Below, piece after piece: positions 11,276 to 22,424 of a DNA stretch of 64,000 bases (its first letter is position 1; each line of letters begins with the position of its first letter). The DNA is taken from contig NC_133157.1 in assembly GCF_040802235.1 (NCBI RefSeq), positions 90,196,001-90,260,000 of the forward strand. The letters are read 5' to 3'. The notes under the pieces were generated by a model, which saw only the letters and a list, made by a program, of their open reading frames with translations, did no database searches and had not been told where the DNA came from. The position numbers and the translations under genes were made by a program. This stretch comes from Manis javanica (taxonomy: Eukaryota; Chordata; Mammalia; Pholidota; Manidae).

Positions 11276-12574
11276 ATTGAAATATTTCATTGAATAAGAG
11301 AGAAAAAGTAAAGGTAGAGATCAGAAATATGCATTGTCTAGTTGAAAAAATTAGAATCTGAGTTTTCAGTATTATGTTTCAGATCACACTCTAGAGAAAT
11401 TAGAACCACAAAGTTAATTGATCACATGTTGCTTACGAATTTCTGAAGAAGTTATTTTAAAAATCATGTCATGTTTCTCATAATTCTGTAATTACCCCAA
11501 TGAAACTAAAATGAGCTCTAGAGACCGCTGGCCCGCTTTAGACTAATCGTTGAAGGCGTCAGTGAAGAATTCACCACCTCCCCGGCAGACGGAGGGAAAT
11601 GGAGCTTTACGCAGGGAGGTGAGAGGCCCAAAGCAACACTGCAGTGACCAGACACCCAAATCCAGAGGACCAAGCTTCACTTTCACATCACTACCCCACC
11701 CCACTCAAGGGAAGGAACAGGTGTGTCCCTGACACAGACACATACACCCCTCCCCAAACGGCTGCCCTTCCTCATGTTCTTGGGTTCAGATGCCAGGCAA
11801 CAGCACACAGCTGGCTCACCCAGCGCCCACCCGTGGGGGAGACGTTTTACAAAGCGATTGCTTCAACAACCCTCCTCCAAGTCCTCCTTTAGGAACCATT
11901 GCTGCTAACTGGGGCCCACGGATCCTGCTCCCCAAGGAGGCTGTCCCAGGGGAGCTTTGTCAAGGGTAGGCTCATCATATCACCATGCCACCAACTGATT
12001 ACTGATGGTGCACACTTGCCAGAAAGAACTTGCCTCTTCTGTTGGACTTCCCAAGTCCCTGGATTCTGTACATTCCTACTCAGAAGGGTCTTCATTAAAA
12101 CGCTGGGGCCCTTGTGCCTTCACTAACTGTGTAAATAGAATATTTCATGCAGCAAGAGGGAAGGAACTTTATGCCATTCTAGTTAGTCACTATAATGTGT
12201 AATTAAAGTCGGCAATGACCTCATTAACTGAAAGCATTTGATGGGAGGAAAGTCCCATTGATGAAATAAAGTTTTCAAAAATGAGATTTGTGATTTCATC
12301 AGTAGTATCTTCTTGGAATTGGGATTCATATAATGCTGTATTTTGGTTACATAAGGAAAGCAAAAGTTTAATCATCAGTAAAGACTCAAAAAGGTGAAAA
12401 TAAAATAATAAAATCTCTCATCGAGGAGGTATAGGTCATCAAGGGACAGCAGGAGCTTATTTTTCTTTTGTGAGATAGAGCAAATGGCCCAGCTCTCATG
12501 CAGCCTCCATGACATCGCTTTCGGAGCTATGAGGAGGCCACCGCACTGTCTTCTGTCTTCACTGTTTCTGTGGA
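11276..12574. other. unique sequence, no gene recognised
   Basis: AT-rich at both ends with a more balanced middle. No element or exon recognised. Confidence 0.4.
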
Positions 12575-13395
12575 CTAAGTGGCATACATGTCTTACTACT
12601 GCCCCTTTGAAGTTAGCATGTCTTTTAATTTTTTTCTGCTGCCCGAAAGATTTTTCTCTGTGTTGGTTCTCAGTGGCTTACCATGACACTCCCTAGGTAG
12701 CTCATTCTTTGTATTTAACTTGCTTGGGGTCACCGAACTTGCATCTGAGGGTGTCAAGAGTTCTGAGAAATTCTCTTCAGGTATTGCTCCCATCATAACC
12801 TCTTCCTCTTCCCTTCCTAGCACTTCAAGTTACATATTAAACATTTCATCATGTCACATTTGTTTCTTAAATATGTTTTTTGTGTTTTGTACTCTTAAGT
12901 TCTCTGTACTTCATTCTGGGTATTTCTGTTGGCCAGTCTTTCAGTTTCCTGATCTTTTCTTCAACTATAATCAGTCTGGTGTTAAACCCATCTACAGAGC
13001 TCCTTACTTCAGTTATTGCACTTTTCAGTTGTAGAATTTTCAATTGACTTTTTTCTTATCAATTTGAGTTTTTTGCTAAATCCCCATTTTGTCTTTTAAT
13101 TTCTTGAAGATATGCATAGCAGTTGTTTTAAAATCTGTGTGTGATCATTCTCATAGCTGGCTCCTGTTTCTATCTCATATTTTCTTTTCTTGGCTCTATC
13201 TTCTGGTACATCTGGGAATTTTTCATTGCATGGTAGACATATAAAGAAACTACAGAAGCCCCATCTACACTGTCCAATAAGGTAGCTACCTGGCAGCTGC
13301 TGACCCTTGAAGCTGTGTCATTTTGGTTAATTATGTACAATATATACTGGGTTTCAAAGACTTGGTACCAGAAACAAACAAACAAACAAACAAAA
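12575..13395 (+). mobile_element. L1M-type LINE, 3' end, with AAAC tail
   Basis: Long collinear match to old L1 3' sequence: 'tttttctgctgcccgaaag', 'ttttctctgtgttggttctc', 'tatttaacttgcttggggtc', 'ctgtacttcattctgggta', 'ttaaacccatctacagagct' and 'cagttgttttaaaatctgtg'. The match ends at an (AAAC)n tract, consistent with a degenerate poly-A tail and so with a plus orientation. Short frames inside it are not coding. Confidence 0.8.
13372..13395 (+). repeat. (AAAC)n microsatellite
   Basis: About six AAAC units at the end of the L1 3' fragment, probably grown from its poly-A tail. Confidence 0.9.
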
Positions 13396-13841
13396 TAACT
13401 CCATAATTTTTATATTGTTTATATCTTAAAATGATACTTTTGAATATTTTGGTTAAATAAAGTACATTATTAACATTAGTTTCACCAGTTTCTTTTTACT
13501 TTTTAAATAGGGCTTCCAGAAAATTAAAAATGACATACACAGCTCAGATTATATTTCTACTGTGCAGCGCTCCTCCAGGTGGTCATGTCTTCTTCACAGA
13601 GGATCCATCTTAGCCACTTCCTGGCAAGCTGATAGGGAGGGAAGGTCACTCCCGCTCCCTAATGGGCTGAGCTGGTTGGTGGTAGGCGGTTAGCTGGCAC
13701 AGTAGCAGCCCACCACTGTTGTCTCCTGAGAGTCCCAGCTGACAGCCTAGGGGGGTTGCTGGGACCCCTGTCCAAGACAGACACAGAGCACAAATTTCTC
13801 ATCATTGTGAGTCCACCAGGAGTCCTATTCAGTTTCCATCT
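13396..13841. other. unique sequence, no gene recognised
   Basis: Nothing recognised. AT-rich on the left and GC-richer toward the LTR on the right. Confidence 0.4.
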
Positions 13842-14201
13842 TTGTCAGCTAGGGCTGCCACAACAAAACACCATGGACTGGGCAGCTTGAACGCCATGTG
13901 CTCAGTTCTCACAGTTCTTGAGGACACAAGTCTGAGATCAGGGTGCCAGCAAGGTTGGCTTCTGGTGAGCGACGTGCAGGCTTGTAGATGGCCAGCTTCT
14001 CCTTGTGTCTTCACATGGCAGAGAGAGGAAGCGAGCCGTCTGATGTCTCTTCCTGTAAGGGCACCAGTCCCATCAGGGGACTCGCCCCCGACCCCACCTA
14101 TACTGAATCACCTCGGCAGGCCCACCTCCAAACACCATCCCACTGGGGGGCAGGGCTTCAACACGTGCCTTTCGGGGACACAGTTCTGTCCACGGCACCA
14201 A
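13842..14201 (-). mobile_element. MaLR/MLT-type solo LTR, antisense, near full length
   Basis: On the plus strand it shows the full antisense series: 'tcagctagggctgccacaac', 'accatggactgggcagcttg', 'tctcacagttcttgaggaca', 'tgagatcagggtgccagcaa', 'gcttgtagatggccagcttc', 'tgtcttcacatggcagagag', 'agggcaccagtcccatcagg' and 'gggcttcaacacgtgc', ending in 'acacagttctgtccac'. This is the usual order in ERVL-MaLR LTRs. No internal coding region is attached. Open frames across it on both strands are incidental. Confidence 0.8.
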
Positions 14202-15945
14202 CAAGTGTTTAAAATCTGAAAGTGCCTCCAGTTACAAGTTGGCTCAGGATGTCAGGCTCTATCTCTGCAATTTTCTGCTCCCCAGGAGTCCTGGGCCTTT
14301 TAGCAACATATTTGCCTCTTCAATTCCATGTTACTGCTCAACGCTCAGCCTTTGCTCTATGATTTTGTGGTTCTGCCCTCCTGGAGGGGCAGGGCTGTGT
14401 GGAATGCTGAGCTCGCCTCAATACTGTCCCTTCCCTCTGGGATCCCGGTCAGGTTCTGGTGACTGGGTCTGTAGTATCCTCACACGCATGCTTTGGTTTC
14501 TTACCCAGCTGTACCAATGAGAGGTCAGCAGGACTGGCTGCTCCTCTCCCCGCTAGAGCCAGAAGTGGATATTCCACAGCCATTGCCTAGCGCTACTTCC
14601 TGCCCCAGAAACACCAACCTCCTTTCTTCTTTCTATTCATCTCTTGAATTCACAGATTCTGCAAGAAACCATCTTTCAATGTGAACCTTCCCAAAGTAAC
14701 AATGGGATAATGAGCATTCTAATGAAGGCGAGGCTGCCAGACAGGACCTACCCATCCTGTCCTGTCAGGTCCCAAGCCTTGGCTCTGCTGGGGACAGACA
14801 CAGGAGTTCTGATACTGACAGCTACATTCTTGGTGTTTGTTATACCTGCTTCAAAGAGTTTGTGGCCACTTTTAAGCTCATTTCTCTGCTTATTTGGAGA
14901 AGCTCCATCCCTGGCCCATTGTCTTCTAGAAAGAAGAAAATGGATTCCATTTAGTTTCATCTTTTCTCTGTCCCAGATGACATTTTCAAAAAGTAGCAAA
15001 CTATCCAAAAACTGTGGGACAGAATGTTGAAATGTTGCCAGAGTAATGCATGATCTGGAATTGACCCCTGAATAATGTATAGTGGGGCACATGGGTTGAA
15101 ATCTGAAATGAACACTCAGGACTGCGGGGCAGCACTGCCTGGAACTTCACAGGGATGAATGTATTTGCCCTCACTGCCCCATGCACAGGTGGCTGCCTCA
15201 AAGCCTCACCCCACGCACCTTGTGTACCTCCGAGGCGGCCAAGCCTGCACGCCTGCAGGTCTTGGCGGGAACCCATGATGGCCTCTGCCTCTCATGATGC
15301 CCAGCACGGGGCTCTGTAGGCATTTTGATCCCTGAAAACAGCTTTTATTGACTACTTTAGGTCATACTTGACATTTGAGGAGCACTGGCGGAAACAACAA
15401 GGATGTTTTGAAATATTTTTCATGTATTGGGATTTCATGAATTTGACGATAGAGAGATTTTTTGTTTGTTTGTTTATTTTACTTTGGCCCTTAAGTAATC
15501 CTTTGGGAAAAAAGGACATTTTTTTAGAAAAGTAAATTTCCTTTGGACACAAAATTCTGGTGTAGGAGGTTTTTTCCAGAAAGTTTCAAGCTTATTCTTT
15601 CCTTTTCTAGAAAAATATAAACAACAACAAGAAGAAAAGTTGGAAACAGATGCATGTTGGAAGGTCTGACATTGGTGGCCAAGGCAGGTTGACTTTAATT
15701 TTCCCTTATCTTCTTCATTCATCTTCTAGCAACTGGGATTTCTGGGTGCAAGTCAGATGATTTCCAGCCAAAGAGGAGAGATACTGAGATGGGCTAATTT
15801 GAGCTGCGCTCAGGAGCCCTCTTACAACCGGGCAGCGTGCATGATACCACAATGAGCCGGCAGCTGTGCCATGCAGAAGGAGGGGTGCCATCTCAGGGGA
15901 CTCCTGCCAGCCCCCAGGAGGCTGGGTGGAAAGCTGAAGTGTGTG
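14202..15945. other. unique sequence, no gene recognised
   Basis: No named element. A short TTTG tract lies near 15461-15476. The open frames are short and lack domains. Confidence 0.4.
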
Positions 15946-16500
15946 GTTACATGGCTAACTCCAATTTTCTGTGATCCAATAGCCTTGACTGCTTTCCAGC
16001 TCTATTTCTAAGCCAATTACACTTGAAATGACTTCAATGTGGTCTGGAAAGAAATGAAAACCCAACCTTCATGCTTCGTTCACAAGATTTGCCTGCACAT
16101 TTTTTGTAAAAGAATGTCTCTACAAGATCTAGTTTTCTGATGACAACACCACGTGGCCCCAATTATCCCCAAAGTCAGTTTTGTTTACATGTTTGGGAGC
16201 GCCTGGGGCTTTCCAGCAGTTCAGCTGCCGGCCTCAAGCACGTCCGTGCTGTGGGATATTTCGCCCATGCTCCCCACCCAAATGTTTAATGCATACTTTA
16301 TTGATGGTGAGTGGTCCCTGCTAATGACCCCTCACTTTGAAGCCCCGAGCCGCACACTAGAGAAAGCAAAGCCAACTTGCCTCTCTCTGGGCAGCGGAGT
16401 TCCAACCAGCCTAGACACAATCTCAGCCAGATACTTCCCAGTTAAAAGTCTGGCTTCCCGTCTCCTCTTCCTAAGGAAGGAGAGTTTATTTTCCCCTGAA
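15946..16500. promoter_or_regulatory. candidate conserved noncoding element (motif cluster)
   Basis: Unique DNA with an unusual concentration of classic binding motifs: CCAAT at 15961-15965, 15976-15980 and 16013-16017, an E-box CACGTG at 16150-16155 and a forkhead-type TGTTTAC at 16182-16188. No repeat is recognised. A plus-strand frame (16153-16650, 165 codons) is open across much of it but has no domain I recognise. Conservation cannot be judged from one sequence, so the call rests on the motifs alone. Confidence 0.25.
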
Positions 16501-17250
16501 CACATGTTGAAAGGGGCTTTAAGAGGTTTGTTGCACTGGGACCAGATGGTCTACCTGGGGCCCCTGGGCTGCCCGGCCTCCATGCACTGGGTTCTGCAGG
16601 CGTCTCCTGAGGCAGCACCCTGGCAGTGCCTGTTGCCCAGCCTTGCCTGAAGCACTGTCCCCCACTACCTTTCCTGCCTCTTTTCAGCCCTTTTTAGTGT
16701 TGTCCATGCAGAAAGGAAATTGCTAAAAATTTGTTTTAAAATTTGTATGTCCTCGCCCCTCGTTGCATCAGGAAAAGCACCTCCCAGTGTATAGATCACA
16801 GCCCATGGTGACTTCCCTCAGCACCCCAGCCCTGGGGTAAGGAGATGGCCGCGGCCACGCTGCCATGGAGTGCGAGTCTGTCCCTCTGCACAGCAAGTCC
16901 TTGGGGACGCACAGCTGCTCCATGCTGGGTGTGGCCACATCCGGAGTCCTTGCAGCTGGTGCCCATGGGTGCAGCCTCAGCCCTCAGCCCTCCCCCTGCC
17001 TCACAGCCTGGCCCCCACATTCCTGCTGTGACCATCCCACGAACATGGGCAGAGGACCACAGAAATGGAACCTGGGGTTGGGCAGAACCAGGACACGGTG
17101 CTATGATGCAAACTTGCACAAGAAAGTACTTAGAGAAAAGAAGTCAGGGTGAATTATGCATTTTCGAAAGTTGACAAATTCCACATATGTCACAATATCT
17201 TAAAAATAACCTATTTTTATAAATTGACACACTTCTGAAATGCCTCTGGA
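16501..17250. other. unique sequence, no gene recognised
   Basis: GC-rich middle with overlapping frames on both strands at about 16796-17174, and AT-rich to the right. No named repeat. Confidence 0.4.
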
Positions 17251-17332
17251 GTTTTACAGCGTGGGTGGCCGTTAGCACGCCCACCCGGAGCTGCCTGCAG
17301 CCCCAGGATCCCCAGAGAGAGGCCGCCTTGCA

Positions 17333-17375
17333 GCGGAAGTACAAACCTCCTGAGCAACACCGAGCCCCTGCTCCG
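17333..17375 (+). repeat. 43-bp exact direct repeat, copy 1
   Basis: Identical over 43 bases to 18001-18043; it begins 'gcggaagtacaaacctcctg' and ends 'gagcccctgctccg'. The flanking bases on both sides do not match the flanks of the other copy. Confidence 0.95.
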
Positions 17376-18000
17376 AGCCTCAGCCCGCGACGCAGCACCA
17401 GCCCTCGCCCCCTGGACCCAGCGCGACCAGGTCTCTGCAGGTGATTCTCACCAGAATGCGGGAAAATGTGCGCTGTGCCTGTAATTAACTGCACGCATTT
17501 TAAGCGTCTTCCTGATGAGAGAACACTTCCCTTCCCACCATTCTATGGCCGGAGCTGCTTTCGGTTTACCGGGAGCAGAGACAAGCTTCTGACCCCTGGC
17601 CTCGCGGCCCTGCTTCTCCTCTGCCGCCACACCCAGCGCTGTGGGAAAGGACTCCACCTCCTTGTCAGGACCCCAGGGGTTGGCAGAGCGTGCAGGGAGA
17701 CCTCCCGGGAGTCATCCGACACCGGGGTGGTTAGCAGTTAGCCGTTCACGGAGGTGACAAAAACCAGGATCAATCCACCCCGAAGCTCAAATTAAGCCTG
17801 TCCCCAAATCACCTTCCCACTCGCTGGATCCCAAAATGCTCAGCCGCACAGACGCCCTCTCACCCGAGGGGCATGTGAGTGAGGGACCCTGGGAGAGAGC
17901 AGTGACCGCTGCCGCTACAGTAACCTTCTCTTCAAATCTTACGGAAGCATGGCCGCATGGGCAGGCAGCTCCTGCCCTGCCCTCGGCCTTGCGCACGAGG

Positions 18001-18043
18001 GCGGAAGTACAAACCTCCTGAGCAACACCGAGCCCCTGCTCCG
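18001..18043 (+). repeat. 43-bp exact direct repeat, copy 2
   Basis: Identical to 17333-17375, 668 bases downstream of it. No mismatch over 43 bases, which is young compared with the diverged repeats around it. Confidence 0.95.
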
Positions 18044-18107
18044 GGGCCAGGGCGGCCTGCGTGGGCGTGCCGAGGCAGGGCGGGTGTGGGTGCTGTCACG
18101 GCCCCTT

Positions 18108-18294
18108 GGCAGTCTCTGCCTAGGTGACCCACGGGCCTGAGCTGCTCCATCGGGGAAGTCCAACCCCAGGGCAGCCGTCCTGGGGACAATGACTGGCAGC
18201 CAAGGTCAGGAACGGGCCTGAGGGAGGTGGAGCCCCTGTCAGCACCGGGTTGCTGGCGCCTGTGGAGTGGTTCGTGTGTGGGGGGGGGAGGCCC
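18108..18294 (+). repeat. local duplication A, copy 1
   Basis: About 187 bases that recur at 19959-20139 in the same orientation. Shared landmarks include 'ggcagtctctgcctaggt', 'ggggaagtccaaccccaggg', 'ctggggacaatgactggcag', 'cccctgtcagcaccgggttg' and 'gcgcctgtggagtggtt'. By eye the copies are about 90% identical. Copy 1 is followed within about 20 bases by an MLT1-type LTR. Confidence 0.9.
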
Positions 18295-18314
18295 TCAGAA
18301 GGAGCCTGGCCTAA

Positions 18315-18620
18315 CTGGTAGGACCTTGAAAGAGGTAATTAAATTCAGGTGCGGTCATGAGGTGGGCCTGAACCCGGTCTGGCTGGTGTCCACTTAGGAA
18401 GAGGAGGTTGGGACACAGACACCCAGAGGAAGTGAGGACCTAGAGAGGAGAAGGCGCCTGCAAGCCCAGGAGAGAGGCCCCAGATGAGTCAGCCCTGCCC
18501 ACACCTGGATTTCAGGCCTCGTCTCCAGAACTGTGAGACCACAAATTCCTTCTTAAGTCCCCTAGGCTGAGGTATTTTGTGGCATTTTGTGGATATTGTT
18601 ACAGCAACGAATGCAGTGGC
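18315..18620 (+). mobile_element. MLT1-type LTR (ERVL-MaLR), 5'-incomplete
   Basis: Series typical of MLT1 in sense orientation: 'gaggtaattaaattcaggtg', 'cggtcatgaggtgggcctga', 'tctggctggtgtccacttag', 'gggacacagacacccagagg', 'ctccagaactgtgagaccac' and a 'ggtattttgt' followed by 'attgttacagcaacg'. The first part of the LTR is missing next to duplication A. Confidence 0.75.
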
Positions 18621-18696
18621 AGACCTGGGGTGGGATGGTGGTGCACCGGGTTGTAATGGTTATTTACAGCTAAGTTGTCGTTGAGTTGATTTCGTT

Positions 18697-18965
18697 TTTG
18701 GAAAGTGTTTATCGAGCATCTACTATACTGTTCTAAATGCTAGCAACTGCCAGCAATAGGTGCATTTACTTCCTTGCTTCCCCAGTCCTTAACTTACAGC
18801 TCAGTGGGAGGCCATGGAAACACATAATCAATATCATAATTTCAGGTGAAATGTGTGTGTAATGATAGAATAAATGTACACTCAGCCCTGGGACAAAGAG
18901 TCTGACCCTGAAGGGCCTCTTTCAGGGGGCGTCAGAGTTGACTTTGCTGAAGTCTTGGCCCTTGA
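18697..18965 (+). repeat. ancient interspersed repeat (MIR/L2-age)
   Basis: Begins 'tttatcgagcatctactata', continues with 'cttacagctcagtgggaggc', 'aacacataatcaatatcata' and 'gagtctgaccctgaagggc'. This is the order of a common mammal-wide repeat that reads tattgagcacctactatgtgcc followed by a 'gagcttacagtctagtggg' type segment. The family name is uncertain. Confidence 0.5.
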
Positions 18966-19118
18966 AGTCATGCTGTGTGCAGCATGAAGGATGCACCAGC
19001 CCACAGATGCTGGGCCCTGCTGCATGTGCCATCCACAGCTCCTCTCCCTTGGAGCCCATCCCTGGGTCTCTGCACACCTTGTGCCCCATCCCCACCCTCA
19101 GATGCTCCAAGATCCCAA

Positions 19119-19211
19119 ATGAATGTGCTCTTCCTCTTCCTACTGCCGCCCAGGCATCCAGCCTGGTCACCACTGTGGATGACCTTGTGGCCACCATGCT
19201 GGCCTCCCTCC
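19119..19211 (+). repeat. 93-bp inverted repeat, left arm
   Basis: Reverse complement of 19628-19720 with about five mismatches in 93 bases. Shared words include 'gaatgtgctcttcctcttcc', 'ctggtcaccactgtggatga' and 'ggccaccatgctggcctccc'. The spacer is 416 bases. Confidence 0.9.
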
Positions 19212-19276
19212 GTCTACCCACTCACCCACAGTCGAGGCTCCACACAAGACTTAGAGCACAGTCCTCCTGATGTCCC

Positions 19277-19374
19277 TGCACACCCCTGCTTGCTGGGCCT
19301 GACCCAGATGAGATACAGAGGAAAAGTGATGTCCTAACTCCTTGCTGTTGGGGAGCATAGCCATCCTTACACAC
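19277..19374 (+). repeat. dispersed duplicate B, copy 1
   Basis: Roughly 98 bases related to 26901-26999 in the same orientation. Both hold 'cacacccctgcttgctgggc' followed by 'ctgaccca', then 'cacagagga' or 'tacagagga', 'aactccttgc' and 'gttggggagca'. Identity by eye is about 80%. It lies in the spacer of the 93-bp inverted repeat. Confidence 0.8.
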
Positions 19375-19627
19375 CCTGAGGACAGGGACCAATGTGTAAA
19401 TGTCCCCGGGTGGAAACCCTCCAGAGTGCTCCCAGGTCCGAGTGTGTGCAGAGGAGTGGAGGCCAGGAGTGAGGGCTGTGATGTGGCAGGGAACCTCCAG
19501 GAGCTTTCTCAGGCAGGAAGGGCCTGCGTCAAATGGTAGTTACACAGGGCCACCATGTTTAAGCAGAGGACAGTATCATTGGAGTCACCATGGAGGACAC
19601 TATATGTCTTGTATGGACATGGTGGAT

Positions 19628-19720
19628 GGAGGGAGGCCAGCATGGTGGCCGCAAGGTCATCCACAGTGGTGACCAGCCTGGATTCCCGGGCGGCAGTGGG
19701 AAGAGGAAGAGCACATTCAT
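19628..19720 (-). repeat. 93-bp inverted repeat, right arm
   Basis: Complement of the left arm at 19119-19211, about 95% identical by hand comparison. The similarity breaks off on both sides within about 10 bases. Confidence 0.9.
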
Positions 19721-19958
19721 GCAAGATCTGTTTTGGAAGGAGAATTCTGGCTTTCCACTGGTGGTGGGTGAACGGTGTGGCCTTTCCTGGGATGAAGGAG
19801 GTGGTGCACAGAGAAGGGGTTGTAGGGGATAGTGGGCATCTCACTTGGGGCATAAGTGAGGGTGTCTGTCAGGATGCCAGAGGAGGTGCCAGGTAGCAGC
19901 CCCCTGCACTGACGGAGCCAGGAGAGGGAGGGGTGGGCTCTCCAGGACAGCTGTGTGG

Positions 19959-20139
19959 GGCAGTCTCTGCCTAGGTCACCCATGGGCCTGAGCTGCTCAC
20001 TCGGGGAAGTCCAACCCCAGGGCAGCTGTCCTGGGGACAATGACTGGCAGCCAAGGTCAAGAGGGGCCTGAGGGATGGAGCCCCTGTCAGCACCGGGTTG
20101 CCAGCGCCTGTGGAGTGGTTGGCGTGTGTGGGGAGGCCC
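19959..20139 (+). repeat. local duplication A, copy 2
   Basis: Second copy of the segment at 18108-18294, 1.85 kb downstream and in the same orientation, with small indels. It has no MLT1 LTR beside it, unlike copy 1. Confidence 0.9.
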
Positions 20140-20949
20140 ACTGAGGACTCAGTAACCTGTGCCGGCACTCTGGGTGTCTGCTGAGAAAGGATTAGGAGAG
20201 CAGCGTGGAGGAGGCAGGGGATCACCAAGGACCCAGGGATGAGGTCCAAGGGAGAAGGGCTGTGGGTGGTACGTGCAGCAGGGGCCCCTCAGCACTGCTC
20301 CCCAGCATTGATGGAGGGTCGCCTCTAAGATGCTCTGTGACCAGCTCTGTCTCTGGTATGGACCAAGGGGACTAAGAGCTGCTCTGAGATGGCAATGCTA
20401 CATAGCACAACACACACCAGTGGCCGACCCTCCGAAGCCTTGGCTGTTAAGCTGCCCCCGTGTCAGTGAGGGGTTGGCCAGAAACAGATGGCACTTCAGA
20501 TGAGGACATGCTAGGCAGGGTTTGATGGAGGGACTGCTAATGAGGTGTTAGCAGGCATATAAAGGACAGTGAAGGACCCTAGAATGAGGGGAGGGAGACC
20601 CTGCCCCAGGGTGGAGACATGAGGGAAGGGGAATGGCCACTGATTCCAGAAGGAGAGGGTCAAGGGACAAAAGGTGAGCTGGGGTCAGTGCAGGGGAACC
20701 CCAGGAGGGATCTGCAGGGAGAAGCATCCGACCTCACCCTTGTCCCCTCCTGCTGATTTCCTGTGAGACAACCCGCTAGCCAACCAACCAGAGCCGGATG
20801 ACAGGGTAGCTGTTGGCTCAACTCAGGCAGGTGAGCCTTCTCAGGCAGGAAGGAGGGTAAAGACAGATGAGAGAGAATTATAGGGGAAGTGGGAGATACT
20901 CAGGGCACTGTCTGGACTTTAATCAACCTCGCTGACACTGCCACCTGCC
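20140..20949. other. unassigned sequence
   Basis: No gene. The stretch around 20465-20580, with 'ccagaaacagatggcactt' and 'gcatataaaggacagtgaag', has the look of an old interspersed repeat, but I cannot name it. Confidence 0.35.
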
Positions 20950-21168
20950 AGACTTGTGAGTGGGACCATCCTAAGTCACCCAGCCCCTGCCACCTGGCTG
21001 TCTGACCCCCAGCGTGAATGTGAGGGGAACAGGATCTGGCCAGTCTCTCCTGACTAGAAGAACTATTCAGCTGACCCACAGAACTGTAAGACATAATACG
21101 TGGTTGCCATTTTAAGCTTAAGTTTGGGGGTGGTTTGTTATGCAGCAAAAGCTAGCTGATACAGACTT
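20950..21168 (+). mobile_element. MaLR/MLT-like LTR 3' part
   Basis: Ends with the characteristic series 'acagaactgtaagacataat', 'tgccattttaagcttaagtt', 'gggtggtttgttatgcagca' and 'agctagctgatacag', which is the usual polyadenylation region and 3' terminus of mammalian MaLR-like LTRs. The 5' limit is uncertain. Confidence 0.6.
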
Positions 21169-22389
21169 GTCAGGTTGTTATCAGGAGTGACAAGGGGAGT
21201 GAAGCAGCTGGGACAGAGTACTCATACATGTTAGTCACGATGGATATTGGCCTCTATGCTTGTAATAGTTTTGTTAATTGTGAGTGCTTCCTTGGCAGAA
21301 ACATTATTTTTTCTTTCTCTGTGAGACCCCCATGAGTTTGGAGTTATGAGGTGTCCCTACAGAAGGCCTGATGCTTCCTTCTGCCAGGTCACCATGGCTT
21401 TTTTATAGTAATGGTGCCTGTACTCTATGGCTCATGTAAAGGTTTACACAATACAGATTTGGGTTTTCAATTTATCACTTAATACTTTTCCCCCATCCAG
21501 GATCTTACACACATGGCAAGCTTTTCTGTTGCTCCCCTGGACCAGTGGTGGGTTTTCTATTCACCTTTGTGAGGAGGGGTGATCAGCATTTGTCCAGGCT
21601 TCTCACTGCCCTCTCCAGCCTGCATGGTGTTAACCACATCCTGTGGTGGCAAATCCCCACTTGTGCACTGAAGGGCTGGGGTCCATGCCCATTGCTGCCT
21701 TGGGCTGCTCAGGGCCAGCTTCTGCTCCAAGTTCCTGCTTTGTTTCTTAGAATATTCTTTTTTATTCTTGAGGGATAGGTGATGAAATTTGAAATATTGA
21801 ATTTTAGTCCATCCTATCTGTGCCATGGTAATGGTGGGAAACCCAAATCTGCTCACCCTGCTCTCCTCTGAAAGCAGCCAGCAATTGCTTTCCCAGCAGA
21901 GCGAATTAGTTTTCCTTCTATTTGGGTAATTGAACAAATGCCTCCCAAACTGATTTTTGAGCTGAAAGAGACCATTACTCAAAGCTATTGTTCAAAAGGC
22001 TGCTTTAGAGTTTCTTCGCAGTAATTTCCCTGAGAAAGTTCTTCGATAAGAAATTAAAAAGCTCTTCAATGTTTAAATGAGGCAAATCTGTGTTTAGCCA
22101 TGGATCTTTTAATACTTGAAAAGCTCATGTCAAAAAGGTTAGCCTCCTTCCTCAGCACTGTCCGTGCCCCTCTAATCCCATTCTTGTAATGATTTGGTAG
22201 TTTCTCCTACATCTTAAATGATAGGCTCATGCTTCATTGTTTTATTTTTCAGTTTCAGTTGTTACTTATTAACTATCCATCATGAATTAAGGGCATTTTC
22301 CCTCTTGTACTGTACTATACACCACTTGCTCACCACCCTTCTCTTCCTATTCCTCCTCCCAAATATGGTAATTATATTATAACTATATA
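21169..22389. other. unique sequence with an AT-rich, possibly conserved part
   Basis: No exon or named repeat recognised. The part at about 21940-22160 is unique and AT-rich with TAAA and TTAA cores and no obvious decay of a known repeat. It is only a candidate for noncoding constraint. Confidence 0.3.

Positions 22390-22415
<26 letters not shown>
22390..22415 (+). repeat. (GT)13 microsatellite
   Basis: Thirteen uninterrupted GT units inside an AT-rich stretch. Probably polymorphic. Confidence 0.95.

Positions 22416-22424
<9 letters not shown>

Larger units (their letters stand above)
17251..18100. promoter_or_regulatory. CpG-rich patch with a 43-bp duplicated segment
   Basis: CpG is enriched relative to the surroundings, for example about nine CpGs in 17333-17427, but less evenly than at 7.5 kb or 50.5 kb. 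It contains two identical 43-bp segments. It could be a weak CpG island or the body of an unrecognised GC-rich repeat. No exon is supported. Confidence 0.4.
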
